From JAITWN01 sp034002745 (GTDB taxonomy: Bacteria; Pseudomonadota; Gammaproteobacteria; SZUA-140), in assembly GCA_034002745.1 (NCBI GenBank), contig JAVEZY010000003.1, positions 79,546-143,545 on the forward strand: a stretch of DNA of 64,000 nucleotides. The letters are read 5' to 3'. This document shows positions 23,474 through 31,704 of this stretch, piece by piece (positions within the stretch are counted from its first letter, which is position 1; every line of letters begins with the position of its first letter). Made by a program: the position numbers and the translations under genes. The notes below the pieces were generated by a model. The model did not search any database, was not told where the DNA came from, and worked only from the letters and a program-made list of their open reading frames with translations.

Positions 23474-24007
23474 ATGTCCAGAATCGCTAAGAAGCCAATT
23501 GAAGTGCCGTCCGGCGTGACGGTGACGGTTAACGGCAACTCGCTCGCAGTCAAGGGCGCGAAGGGTGAGATGAGCTTCGCACTCGACAGCAACGTGGAAG
23601 TCGTTCAGGAAGACGGTGTGCTGCAGGTCCGCCAGGCGGGCGAGGGGCATCATGCCCATGCCATGGCCGGGACGACGCGTGCGCTCGTCAACAACATGGT
23701 CGTCGGGGTGAGCCAGGGCTTCGAGCGCCGGCTGACGCTGGTCGGTGTCGGTTATCGTGCGGCCGCCCAGGGCAACTCACTGAATCTGACGCTCGGCTTT
23801 TCGCATCCGGTGAGCTATCCGGTGCCGGAGGGGGTCACCATCGAGACGCCGACTCAGACCGAGATCGTGGTGCGTGGTACGGACAAGCAGAAGGTCGGAC
23901 AGGTGGCGGCGGACATTCGTGCCTACCGCCCACCGGAACCGTACAAGGGCAAGGGTGTGCGCTATTCCGACGAAGTGGTAGTGCGCAAGGAAACCAAGAA
24001 GAAGTAA
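23474..24007 (+). CDS. rplF: 50S ribosomal protein L6
   Basis: L6 (177 residues, as in E. coli) lies near the factor-binding centre. It begins MSRIAKKPIEVPSGVTVTV and ends with the conserved RPPEPYKGKGVRYSDEVV, typical of the second of its two duplicated domains. It follows rpsH by 9 bases. Confidence 0.97.
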   Translation: MSRIAKKPIEVPSGVTVTVNGNSLAVKGAKGEMSFALDSNVEVVQEDGVLQVRQAGEGHHAHAMAGTTRALVNNMVVGVSQGFERRLTLVGVGYRAAAQGNSLNLTLGFSHPVSYPVPEGVTIETPTQTEIVVRGTDKQKVGQVAADIRAYRPPEPYKGKGVRYSDEVVVRKETKKK

Positions 24008-24022
24008 GGGCGGAGAACGCAG

Positions 24023-24379
24023 GTGGACAAGAAGCAGGCACGTTTGCGCCGCGGGCGCCGTACCCGCGCCAAGATCAGGGAGCTCGGCGTTCACCGTCTG
24101 ACGGTGCATCGCACGCCCCGGCATATCTATGCCCAGGTGATCGCGCCGAACGGCAGCGAGGTACTGGCCAGCGCCTCCACTCTGGAGGCCGAGGTCAAGG
24201 CGGCGCTGGACGGTTACAGCGGCAATGCATCTGCGGCGGCCGCGGTCGGTCGCAAGATCGCCGAGCGGGCCCGCGCAGCGGGGCTGACGAGGATCGCATT
24301 CGATCGCGCCGGCTACAGATATCACGGCCGTATCAAGGCGCTCGCAGACGCGGCGCGTGAAGGCGGCTTGGAGTTCTAA
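24023..24379 (+). CDS. rplR: 50S ribosomal protein L18
   Basis: L18 (118 residues; 117 in E. coli) mediates 5S rRNA attachment with L5. It uses a GTG start at 24023 with GGAG nearby. Conserved features: RRGRRTRAKIRELG, RLTVHRTPRHIYAQVI and FDRAGYRYHGRIKALADAAR. It sits between rplF and rpsE as usual. Confidence 0.96.
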   Translation: MDKKQARLRRGRRTRAKIRELGVHRLTVHRTPRHIYAQVIAPNGSEVLASASTLEAEVKAALDGYSGNASAAAAVGRKIAERARAAGLTRIAFDRAGYRYHGRIKALADAAREGGLEF

Positions 24380-24390
24380 AGGGCAGGATC

Positions 24391-24900
24391 ATGGCGAGAT
24401 TTGAAGCATCAGAGGGCGGTGACGAGCTCCAGGAAAAGCTGATCGCGGTGCGTCGCGTGGCCAAGGTGGTCAAGGGCGGCCGTCAGTTCGGCTTCTCGGC
24501 GCTGACGGTCGTCGGTGACGGCAAGGGCCGGGTCGGTTTCGGCAGCGGCAAGGCACGCGAAGTGCCCGCGGCGATTCAGAAGGCGATGGAGAATGCGCGT
24601 CGGAATATGCGTCGCATCAGCCTGAAAGGCGGCACGCTGCAGTATCCGGTGATGTCCTGCCACGGTGCGGCGAAGGTGTTCATGCAGCCCGCCTCGCCGG
24701 GTACGGGCATCATCGCCGGCGGCGCCATGCGCGCCGTGTTCGAAGTGATGGGTGTGCACGACGTGCTGGCCAAGTGCATCGGGTCGACTTCCAACCCGGT
24801 CAACGTGGTGCGGGCAACCATGAAGGGCCTGGTCGAGATGTCGAGCCCCGAGGAGATCGCCAGCAAGCGTGGCAAGACCGTCGAGGAGATCACGGGATGA
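24391..24900 (+). CDS. rpsE: 30S ribosomal protein S5
   Basis: S5 (169 residues; 167 in E. coli) contributes to translational fidelity and the mRNA entry channel. The segments LIAVRRVAKVVKGGRQFGF, VGFGSGKAREVPAAIQKAM and GAMRAVFEVMGVHDVLAKC are characteristic. Its stop overlaps rpmD by ATGA. Confidence 0.97.
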   Translation: MARFEASEGGDELQEKLIAVRRVAKVVKGGRQFGFSALTVVGDGKGRVGFGSGKAREVPAAIQKAMENARRNMRRISLKGGTLQYPVMSCHGAAKVFMQPASPGTGIIAGGAMRAVFEVMGVHDVLAKCIGSTSNPVNVVRATMKGLVEMSSPEEIASKRGKTVEEITG

Positions 24901-25088
24901 GTGGCGGCAAGAAGCTCAAGGTGACCCTGGTGCGCAGCGTGCACGGGCGCCTGCCGGCACACAAGGCCTGTGTGGCCGGACTCGGCCTGCGGCGCATGCA
25001 CCACTCGGTGGTGGTGGAGGATACTCCCTGCACCCGCGGCATGATCAACAGGGTCTCCTATATGGTGAAGTGCGAGGAGCTGGGATGA
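24897..25088 (+). CDS. rpmD: 50S ribosomal protein L30
   Basis: L30 (63 residues; 59 in E. coli) is a small ferredoxin-like protein on the 50S. The sequence KLKVTLVRSVHGRLPAHKA and LGLRRMHHSVVVEDTP is typical. Start and stop both overlap neighbours (rpsE and rplO), so it is translated in a coupled series. Confidence 0.95.
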   Translation: MSGGKKLKVTLVRSVHGRLPAHKACVAGLGLRRMHHSVVVEDTPCTRGMINRVSYMVKCEELG

Positions 25089-25522
25089 TGCGCCTTAACG
25101 ATTTGAAGCCGGCGGCGGGCTCGAAGACCCCGCGCAAGCGGCTGGGCCGTGGTATCGGTTCCGGCCTCGGCAAGACCAGCGGCCGTGGCCACAAGGGACA
25201 GCATGCCCGTGCCGGCGGCTTCCACAAGGTCGGGTTCGAGGGCGGCCAGATGCCGCTGCAGCGTCGCCTGCCCAAGGTGGGATTCACCTCTCGCCGCGCC
25301 CGTGACTACGCCGAGGTGCGACTGGACGAACTGGCGAAGGTCAAGGCCGATGTCATCGATCTGCTTGCACTGCGACAGGCAAACGTGATCTCCGGGCAGA
25401 TCGCCCGCGCCAAGGTCATCGCTTCGGGCGAGATCAATACGGCGGTCACGCTGCGCGGTGTTGCCGTTACCAAGGGCGCGCGCGCTGCGATCGAAGCCGC
25501 CGGCGGCAAGATCGAGGAGTAA
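25085..25522 (+). CDS. rplO: 50S ribosomal protein L15
   Basis: L15 (145 residues; 144 in E. coli) is a late assembly protein linking several 23S rRNA domains. It has the basic Gly-rich N-terminal extension GSKTPRKRLGRGIGSGLGKT and RGHKGQHARAGGFHKVGFEG. Tandem ATGs at 25085 and 25088 are both possible starts; the first overlaps the rpmD stop. It abuts secY with no gap. Confidence 0.96.
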   Translation: MMRLNDLKPAAGSKTPRKRLGRGIGSGLGKTSGRGHKGQHARAGGFHKVGFEGGQMPLQRRLPKVGFTSRRARDYAEVRLDELAKVKADVIDLLALRQANVISGQIARAKVIASGEINTAVTLRGVAVTKGARAAIEAAGGKIEE

Positions 25523-26875
25523 GTGGCAGCAACCAGGTCAACGCTGGGCGGCGGTCTCGGAGGACTGACGGGCTTGAGCGAGCTGCGGCGCCGGCTGCTG
25601 TTCGTCCTCGGGGCCTTGGTCGTTTTCCGTATCGGCGCTTTCATCCCGGTTCCCGGGGTGGATCCGGGCGCGCTGGCGGCGCTCTTCGAGCAGCAGCGCG
25701 GCACCATCATCGACATGTTCAACATGTTTTCCGGTGGTGCGCTCGGTCGTCTGTCGGTCTTCGCGCTGGGGGTGATGCCGTACATCTCGGCAGCGATCAT
25801 CATTCAGCTGCTGACGGCCGTGTCGCCGACACTCGAGGCGCTGAAGAAGGAAGGTGAGTCGGGCCGGCGCAAGCTGACCCAGTACACGCGCTACCTTACC
25901 GTGGGTCTGGCTGCATTCCAGGCGCTCGGCATCGCCATCGCGGTGGAAGGGCAGCGCATCGGCGCCGTGCCTGTGGTGATCGACCCGGGCTGGACGTTCC
26001 GCATCGTCGCCGCCACGACCCTGGTTTCGGGCACCATCTTCCTGATGTGGCTCGGCGAACAGGTCACTGAGCGGGGCGTAGGAAACGGTATTTCGCTGAT
26101 CATCTTCGCAGGTATCGTGGTCGGACTGCCGGCCGCGATAGGTGGCACGCTCGAGCTGGCGCGGACGGGTGAACTGCATACCTTCACGGTGCTGTTCTTC
26201 CTGTTGCTGGCGGTGGCGGTGACGGCGTTTGTGGTCTTCGTCGAAAGAGGACAGCGCCGCATCCCGGTGACCTATGCCAAGCGGCAGCAGGGGCGCAAGG
26301 TTTACGGCGGACAGGTGAGCCACCTGCCGCTCAAGCTGAACATGGCGGGTGTGATCCCGCCCATCTTCGCGTCGTCGATCATTCTGTTCCCGGCCACGGC
26401 CGGTAGCTGGTTCGGCAACACCGAAGGCATGGAGTGGCTGCAGAACATCGCGTCCACGCTGTCGCCGGGGCAGCCCATCTATGTGCTGCTGTTTGCGGTG
26501 GCGATCATATTTTTCTGTTTCTTCTACACTGCGTTGCAGTTCAATCCGAACGACACCGCGGAGAATCTGAAGAAATCGGGCGCGTTCATTCCCGGAATCC
26601 GGCCCGGGGAGCAGACCGCACGTTACATCGACGGCGTGATGACGCGGCTGACGCTGGTCGGATCGCTGTACATCACGGCAGTGTGCCTGTTGCCGGAGTT
26701 TCTGATCGTGTACTGGCGAGTGCCGTTCTATTTCGGCGGCACCTCCCTGCTGATCATCGTGGTCGTGGTCATGGATATGATGGCGCAGATTCAGGCACAT
26801 CTGATGTCGCATCAATACGATAGCCTGCTGAAGAAGGCGAATCTGAAGGGTGGCCGTAGCGGCCTCCTGCGCTAG
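25523..26875 (+). CDS. secY: Preprotein translocase subunit SecY
   Basis: SecY is the channel subunit of the inner-membrane Sec translocon. 450 residues with ten predicted transmembrane helices. Family signatures: the first helix region RIGAFIPVPGVDPGALA, GVMPYISAAIIIQLL, the cytosolic loop RRIPVTYAKRQQGRKVYGG and GIRPGEQTARYIDGVMTRLT. It starts with GTG at 25523 immediately after the rplO stop, with GAGGAG at the end of rplO as its likely ribosome site. Confidence 0.97.
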   Translation: MAATRSTLGGGLGGLTGLSELRRRLLFVLGALVVFRIGAFIPVPGVDPGALAALFEQQRGTIIDMFNMFSGGALGRLSVFALGVMPYISAAIIIQLLTAVSPTLEALKKEGESGRRKLTQYTRYLTVGLAAFQALGIAIAVEGQRIGAVPVVIDPGWTFRIVAATTLVSGTIFLMWLGEQVTERGVGNGISLIIFAGIVVGLPAAIGGTLELARTGELHTFTVLFFLLLAVAVTAFVVFVERGQRRIPVTYAKRQQGRKVYGGQVSHLPLKLNMAGVIPPIFASSIILFPATAGSWFGNTEGMEWLQNIASTLSPGQPIYVLLFAVAIIFFCFFYTALQFNPNDTAENLKKSGAFIPGIRPGEQTARYIDGVMTRLTLVGSLYITAVCLLPEFLIVYWRVPFYFGGTSLLIIVVVVMDMMAQIQAHLMSHQYDSLLKKANLKGGRSGLLR

Positions 26876-26904
26876 CAGGCGAACAGCGGTAACAGGAGCT
26901 AGAA

Positions 26905-27018
26905 ATGAAAGTACGGGCATCCATTAAGAAAATCTGCCGGAACTGCAAGGTGGTGCGCCGCAAGGGCGTGGTCCGCATCATTTGCAAGGACGCCCGGCAC
27001 AAGCAGCGCCAGGGCTGA
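26905..27018 (+). CDS. rpmJ: 50S ribosomal protein L36
   Basis: A 37-residue protein, MKVRASIKKICRNCK at its N terminus, with zinc ligands Cys11, Cys14, Cys27 and His32 (the zinc-binding form). It ends HKQRQG. ACAGGAG lies upstream of the ATG. It closes the spc section directly after secY, before the alpha operon promoter. Confidence 0.96.
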   Translation: MKVRASIKKICRNCKVVRRKGVVRIICKDARHKQRQG

Positions 27019-27034
27019 GTTCTCGCCTCTGGTG

Positions 27035-27063
27035 TTGCTTAGTAGCGTGTACAAGCATAAAAT
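27035..27063 (+). promoter_or_regulatory. Candidate alpha operon promoter
   Basis: TTGCTT (27035-27040), exactly 17 bases, then TAAAAT (27058-27063), in the gap between rpmJ and rpsM. This leaves a leader of about 60 bases before rpsM, where S4 autoregulation acts in E. coli; no pseudoknot was verified. Confidence 0.6.
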
Positions 27064-27128
27064 GGGCGGTTTTCGCGAATCGGCGTGACCGCGCGAGTCT
27101 CAGAAACAGGTTGAAGGCGGAGTAAAGC

Positions 27129-27485
27129 ATGGCCCGAATTGCTGGCATCAATATCCCGGTGAACAAGCACGCGGCGATCGCGCTGCGCGCCATCTATGGT
27201 ATCGGGGGCACCCGGGCGCTCCAGATCTGTGCCGCTTCCAGCATCGATCCCACGACGAAGATCAAGGATCTGACCGAGGGAGAGATCGAGGCTCTGCGCG
27301 CGGAGGTTGGCAAGATCAAGGTCGAAGGCGACCTTCGTCGCGAAATCTCCATGAATATCAAGCGTCTGATGGATCTCGGCAGCTATCGCGGGATGCGTCA
27401 TCGGCGCGGACTGCCGGTGCGCGGACAGCGCACCAAGACGAACGCCCGCACCCGCAAGGGACCGCGCAAGGCGATTCGCAGGTGA
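27129..27485 (+). CDS. rpsM: 30S ribosomal protein S13
   Basis: S13 (118 residues, as in E. coli) sits on the 30S head and contacts tRNA and L5. Recognised by MARIAGINIPVNKHAAIALR and the C-terminal basic tail RGLPVRGQRTKTNARTRKGP. AAGGCGGAG precedes the ATG. First gene of the alpha operon. Confidence 0.97.
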   Translation: MARIAGINIPVNKHAAIALRAIYGIGGTRALQICAASSIDPTTKIKDLTEGEIEALRAEVGKIKVEGDLRREISMNIKRLMDLGSYRGMRHRRGLPVRGQRTKTNARTRKGPRKAIRR

Positions 27486-27528
27486 TCGGCAGCGTGACAA
27501 TTTCAGGAACTGAGACAGGACCAAGGTA

Positions 27529-27918
27529 ATGGCAAAGGGGACCACCAGAACCCGCAAGCGTATCAAGAAGAACGTGGTTGACGGGATTGCGCACGTGCAT
27601 GCCTCGTTCAACAACACGATCATCACCATCACCGACATGCAGGGCAACACGCTTGCATGGGCCTCGGCCGGCGGGTCCGGGTTCCGCGGTTCGCGCAAGA
27701 GCACGCCGTTCGCCGCCCAGGTGGCTGCCGAGCGTGCCGGCGAGAAAGTGAAAGAGTTCGGCATGAAGAACGTCGAGGTGCGCGTCAAGGGCCCCGGTCC
27801 GGGCCGCGACTCCGCGGTGCGCGCGCTCAATTCCGCCGGCTTCAAGGTAGGCAGCATTTCAGACGTCACGCCGATTCCGCATAACGGCTGCCGTCCCCCG
27901 AAGAAAAGAAGAGTCTGA
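27529..27918 (+). CDS. rpsK: 30S ribosomal protein S11
   Basis: S11 (129 residues, as in E. coli) forms the platform near the E site. Conserved: HVHASFNNTIITITDMQGN, WASAGGSGFRGSRKSTPFAA and the C-terminal DVTPIPHNGCRPPKKRRV, whose Asn is prone to isoaspartate formation in E. coli. Second gene of the alpha operon. Confidence 0.97.
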   Translation: MAKGTTRTRKRIKKNVVDGIAHVHASFNNTIITITDMQGNTLAWASAGGSGFRGSRKSTPFAAQVAAERAGEKVKEFGMKNVEVRVKGPGPGRDSAVRALNSAGFKVGSISDVTPIPHNGCRPPKKRRV

Positions 27919-27930
27919 GCAGAGATCATC

Positions 27931-28557
27931 GTGGCCAAATATACCGATGCTAAGTGTCGCCTGTGCCGCCGTCAGGGAGAGAAGCTCTACCTGAAGGGCG
28001 AAAAGTGTCTCAGTGCCAAGTGCACGATCGAGAAGCGCAGCTTTCCGCCGGGTCAGCACGGCAAGCGACGCACCCGCCTTACCGACTATGCCCTCCAGCT
28101 GCGCGAGAAGCAGAAGGTGCGCAGGATTTACGGCATTCTCGAGAAGCAGTTCCGCCTGTATTACCAGGAGGCGACGCGGCGCAAGGGTACGACCGGCGAG
28201 ATCCTGCTGCAGTTGCTCGAGACGCGGCTGGACAACGTCGTGTTCCGCATGGGCGCGGGCGCTTCGCGGTCCGAGGCCCGTCAGCTGGTTCGCCACAACG
28301 CGGTGCTGGTCAACGGCAAGCGGGTCAACATCCCGAGCTATCAGCTTCGCGCCAATGACGTGGTTGCGCTTACCGAGGACGCAAGGAAGCAGCTGCGTGT
28401 ACAGGCTGCCATGCAGTTCTCGCAGCAGCAGGGAGGTTGCGAATGGCTGGACGTCGATCCCGACAAAATGGAGGCGGTTTTCAAGGGGCCGCCTGCACGC
28501 ACGGATCTTCCGGCAGAGATCAACGAGCATCTCATCGTCGAGCTTTACTCGAAGTGA
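27931..28557 (+). CDS. rpsD: 30S ribosomal protein S4
   Basis: S4 (208 residues; 206 in E. coli) nucleates 30S assembly and in E. coli represses the alpha operon. It starts with GTG. Four cysteines at positions 9, 12, 26 and 31 form a zinc-binding N-terminal motif (the C-plus form, absent from E. coli S4). The S4 RNA-binding domain RLDNVVFRMGAGASRSEARQ is intact. Confidence 0.97.
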   Translation: MAKYTDAKCRLCRRQGEKLYLKGEKCLSAKCTIEKRSFPPGQHGKRRTRLTDYALQLREKQKVRRIYGILEKQFRLYYQEATRRKGTTGEILLQLLETRLDNVVFRMGAGASRSEARQLVRHNAVLVNGKRVNIPSYQLRANDVVALTEDARKQLRVQAAMQFSQQQGGCEWLDVDPDKMEAVFKGPPARTDLPAEINEHLIVELYSK

Positions 28558-28603
28558 TGACGTTGGATTTCTGCTTGTTTAACCATTTTCAGAGAGGCAC
28601 TGG

Positions 28604-29626
28604 ATGAAGAGCGCAGCGACGGAGTTTCTGAAGCCCCGGGTGGTGGACGTTCAGACGATCAATGAGCGCCACGCCAAGATCACGCTGGAGCCGCTGGAGC
28701 GTGGGTTCGGACATACTCTGGGCAACAGCCTGCGTCGGATCATGCTTTCCTCGATCGCTGGAGCGGCCATCACCGAGGTTGAGATCGAAGGCGTGCTCCA
28801 CGAGTACACCACCATCGAAGGTGTCCAGGAAGACGTCATCGACATCCTGCTCAACCTCAAGGGTGTGGCGATCCGCATGCATGGCCGCGAAGAGGCCACG
28901 CTGACCCTGAAGAAGAAGGGCAGCGGACCGGTGCGGGCGGGCGACATCGAACTGGTGGGCGACGTGGAGATCATCAATCCGGATCACCTCATCGCGCACC
29001 TGACCGAGGCCGGCAACCTGAACATGACGCTCAAGGTCGAACGCGGCCGCGGCTTCCAGCCGGCGAGCGCACGGCGCGATACGGCGAGCGAGACCAGCGG
29101 CCCGATCGGCCGGCTGCTGCTCGATGCGTCTTTCAGCCCGGTTCGTCGCGTCAGCTATGTCGTCGACACCGCTCGTGTCGAGCAGCGTACCGACCTCGAC
29201 AAGCTGATCATCGATCTGGAGACGAACGGTAGCGTCGACCCCGAGGAGACGATCCGCCAGGCGGCGCGAATTCTCCGCGAGCAGCTCACCGTGTTCATCG
29301 ATCTCGAGAGCCCGGAGCAGGAAGAGCCGGTAATGGCAGCGGAGGAGATCGATCCGATTCTGCTCCGTCCGGTCGACGACCTGGAGCTGACCGTGCGCTC
29401 GGCGAACTGCCTCAAGGCGGAGAACATCTATTACATCGGCGACCTGATTCAGCGCACCGAGGTGGAGCTGCTGAAGACGCCCAATCTGGGCAAGAAGTCG
29501 CTCACGGAGATCAAGGACGTATTGGCGTCCCACGGTCTGTCCCTGGGGCTGCGGCTGGAGAACTGGCCACCCGCGGGACTGAAGAACAAGGACAAGGAAA
29601 ACGAGCACGAGGCGGCGTCCATCTGA
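28604..29626 (+). CDS. rpoA: DNA-directed RNA polymerase subunit alpha
   Basis: Alpha dimerises to nucleate RNA polymerase assembly; its C-terminal domain contacts UP elements and activators. 340 residues (329 in E. coli). N-terminal domain marker LERGFGHTLGNSLRRIMLSS, C-terminal domain helices ELTVRSANCLKAENI and LLKTPNLGKKSLTEIKDVLA with the DNA-contacting Arg. Between rpsD and rplQ as usual. Confidence 0.97.
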   Translation: MKSAATEFLKPRVVDVQTINERHAKITLEPLERGFGHTLGNSLRRIMLSSIAGAAITEVEIEGVLHEYTTIEGVQEDVIDILLNLKGVAIRMHGREEATLTLKKKGSGPVRAGDIELVGDVEIINPDHLIAHLTEAGNLNMTLKVERGRGFQPASARRDTASETSGPIGRLLLDASFSPVRRVSYVVDTARVEQRTDLDKLIIDLETNGSVDPEETIRQAARILREQLTVFIDLESPEQEEPVMAAEEIDPILLRPVDDLELTVRSANCLKAENIYYIGDLIQRTEVELLKTPNLGKKSLTEIKDVLASHGLSLGLRLENWPPAGLKNKDKENEHEAASI

Positions 29627-29668
29627 GGACACCGTCGCTCGTGACCGAACAGCGCTCGAGGCGGACAA

Positions 29669-30049
29669 ATGCGTCACCGTAAATCTGGCAGGAAACTGGG
29701 TCGTAACAGCAGTCACCGCAAGGCGATGTACCGCAATATGGCGGCTTCGCTGGTGCATCACGAGATCATCCGCACTACCTTGCCCAAGGCGAAGGAGTTG
29801 CGTCGGGTTATCGAGCCGCTGATTACGCTGGCCAAGGACGATGGCGCGCCGCGCCGGCGTCTGGCGTTCGACCGCATTCGCGATCGCGAGGCCGTGACCA
29901 AGCTGTTCAACGAACTCGGACCGCGCTACAAGGCCCGTCCCGGTGGATATCTGCGCATCATGAAGTGCGGCTTCCGTCCGGGAGACAGCGCGCCGCTGGC
30001 CTATGTGGAGTTGGTGGATCGTCCGGCTTCGGACGAATCCGGCAGCTAA
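29669..30049 (+). CDS. rplQ: 50S ribosomal protein L17
   Basis: L17 (126 residues; 127 in E. coli) lies near the tunnel exit. It opens MRHRKSGRKLGRNSSHRKA, with the family continuation MYRNMAASLVHHEIIRTTL and the C-terminal GGYLRIMKCGFRPGDSAPLA. Last gene of the alpha operon, followed by an intrinsic terminator. Confidence 0.97.
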   Translation: MRHRKSGRKLGRNSSHRKAMYRNMAASLVHHEIIRTTLPKAKELRRVIEPLITLAKDDGAPRRRLAFDRIRDREAVTKLFNELGPRYKARPGGYLRIMKCGFRPGDSAPLAYVELVDRPASDESGS

Positions 30050-30083
30050 GGTTGCCGCCGGTAGTTGCCGGCGACCGCGGATT

Positions 30084-30126
30084 GAAAGCCTGCCTCGCTT
30101 GTCAGCGCGGCAGGCTTTCGCGTTTT
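30084..30126 (+). terminator. Rho-independent terminator after rplQ
   Basis: GAAAGCCTGCC (30084-30094) pairs perfectly with GGCAGGCTTTC (30109-30119) across a 14-base loop; GCGTTTT follows. It marks the end of the ribosomal super-operon, 35 bases after the rplQ stop. Confidence 0.85.
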
Positions 30127-30206
30127 GGGCGCTCGGGATGGGAGGAGGTTACCGGGTCCTTCCCCGAACGGCACGGCTTCCAGCGCATCCGCCGAGTGGT
30201 GTCGCC

Positions 30207-30935
30207 TTGATCGTACTGTTCACGGATTTCGGAGTAAGCGGCCCGTACCTGGGGCAAATGAAGGCGGTTCTGTACCGTCATGATTCCGGGCGCCCGGTGC
30301 TCGACCTCTTTGCGGATGCGCCACGCGATCCGCGCATGGCTTCCTATCTGCTTGCCGCGTATGTTCAGGACTTTCCCCCTCCGGCTGTCTTCCTCTGTGT
30401 GGTCGATCCCGGCGTGGGCGGAGAGCGCGCGGCGATTGCGCTGCGCATCGATGGCCAGTGGTTCGTAGGACCGGACAACGGTTTGTTCAATGTGGTCGCC
30501 ATGCGGGCGCAGCGCGAGGTGGAATGGTGGGATATCGGCTGGCGGCCGCAGCGGCTGTCACACACCTTCCACGGCCGCGATCTGTTTGCTCCGGTTGCCG
30601 CCCGACTCGCCGCGGGAGAACTGCCGCCAGGTGCGCGCTGCGACGCCGATGCCCGCATTGACCGTGCGTGGCCCGAGGATCTGTCCTCGGTGCTCTATGT
30701 CGATGCCTACGGGAATGCGATGACCGGAATGCGCGCCGATCAGGCTCCGACCGGCGGCCGTCTGATGGCGGCGGAGCGCACGCTGGACTATGCCGCGCGT
30801 TACGGCGAAGTGCCGCCGGGGACGGCCTTCTGGTATGGAAACGCCAACGGTCTGGTGGAGATCGCCGTCAGCGGCGGACACGCAGCCGAAGCGCTGGGGC
30901 TGCGTCCGGGTGATGCGGTGCGCTGGGCAGAGTGA
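30207..30935 (+). CDS. SAM hydroxide adenosyltransferase family protein (DUF62)
   Basis: A 242-residue protein of the fluorinase-related family that hydrolyses S-adenosylmethionine to adenosine and methionine. The N-terminal signature VLFTDFGVSGPYLGQMKAVL, then VVDPGVGGERAA, GPDNGLF and a C-terminal FWYGNANGLVEIAVSGG are typical. The start is uncertain: TTG at 30207 places the family N terminus correctly, while an in-frame ATG at 30138 would add 23 atypical residues. It lies alone after the rplQ terminator. Confidence 0.8.
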   Translation: MIVLFTDFGVSGPYLGQMKAVLYRHDSGRPVLDLFADAPRDPRMASYLLAAYVQDFPPPAVFLCVVDPGVGGERAAIALRIDGQWFVGPDNGLFNVVAMRAQREVEWWDIGWRPQRLSHTFHGRDLFAPVAARLAAGELPPGARCDADARIDRAWPEDLSSVLYVDAYGNAMTGMRADQAPTGGRLMAAERTLDYAARYGEVPPGTAFWYGNANGLVEIAVSGGHAAEALGLRPGDAVRWAE

Positions 30936-31075
30936 CCGTGGGCGGTCGGCGGGCCGACAGACAGGCAGGAAAAAGGCGCAGGCGGAGGAAAGGGGCACAG
31001 ATTGCCGGATGATGCGCCTGCGCTCAGCGGGAATCCCGGTTCCGACAGCCGATCGCGGCTGTCTTCCCGCGGCCG

Positions 31076-31552
31076 TCAGTCGCGGCCGAGCGCCTTCACC
31101 GCTTCCAGCACTTCCTCCGCATGTCCTTCCACCTTCACCTTGCGCCATTCGCGCTGCAGGCGGCCGTGGGCGTCGAGGAGGAAGGTGCTGCGCTCGATGC
31201 CGCGCACCTGCTTGCCGTACATGTTCTTCAGGCGCATGACGTCGAACAGTGAGCACAGATCCTCGTCCGGGTCCGAGATCAGCTCGAAGGGCATTTCCTG
31301 CGCCGCCTTGAAGGATTCGTGCGACTTGATGCTGTCCCGCGAGATGCCGAACACCCGCGCCCCCGCGCGCCTGAAGCGCGGATGCAGATCACGGAAATCC
31401 TGGCTTTCGAGCGTGCAGCCCGGCGTCTTGTCCTTCGGATAGAAGTACAGCACGACGTGCTGACCTCGAAGATCGGAAAGCCGAAGCTTGCCGGTTCCGG
31501 TTACGAGAGTTTCGAAATCCGGTACTTCGTCACCAATGGCGATGCGGCTCAT
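31076..31552 (-). CDS. Peroxiredoxin (Bcp/PrxQ type)
   Basis: A 158-residue thiol peroxidase. The peroxidatic motif PGCTLESQDF has Cys, but the resolving Cys five residues later in E. coli Bcp is replaced, giving a one-Cys-looking active site; another Cys occurs in EDLCSLFDV. The downstream stretch KNMYGKQVRGIERSTFLLD is typical of a Bcp subgroup. The ATG at 31552 has GGAG eight bases upstream; earlier in-frame ATGs (31558, 31570) are less well placed. Divergent from dapA. Confidence 0.85.
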   Translation of the reverse strand: MSRIAIGDEVPDFETLVTGTGKLRLSDLRGQHVVLYFYPKDKTPGCTLESQDFRDLHPRFRRAGARVFGISRDSIKSHESFKAAQEMPFELISDPDEDLCSLFDVMRLKNMYGKQVRGIERSTFLLDAHGRLQREWRKVKVEGHAEEVLEAVKALGRD

Positions 31553-31704
31553 GAGCATTTCTCCACGCATGACGGGCTGCGAATGTCAGGCGCCGATCAT
31601 ACCCCCGCCGCGATGCGGTCACAACGCCCGTCCGGCGCGACACGTGATTGTGTTGAGCAGGGCCACTCAGTAATATGGGATGCCTGTCAGTAGCGGAGAA
31701 CAAC

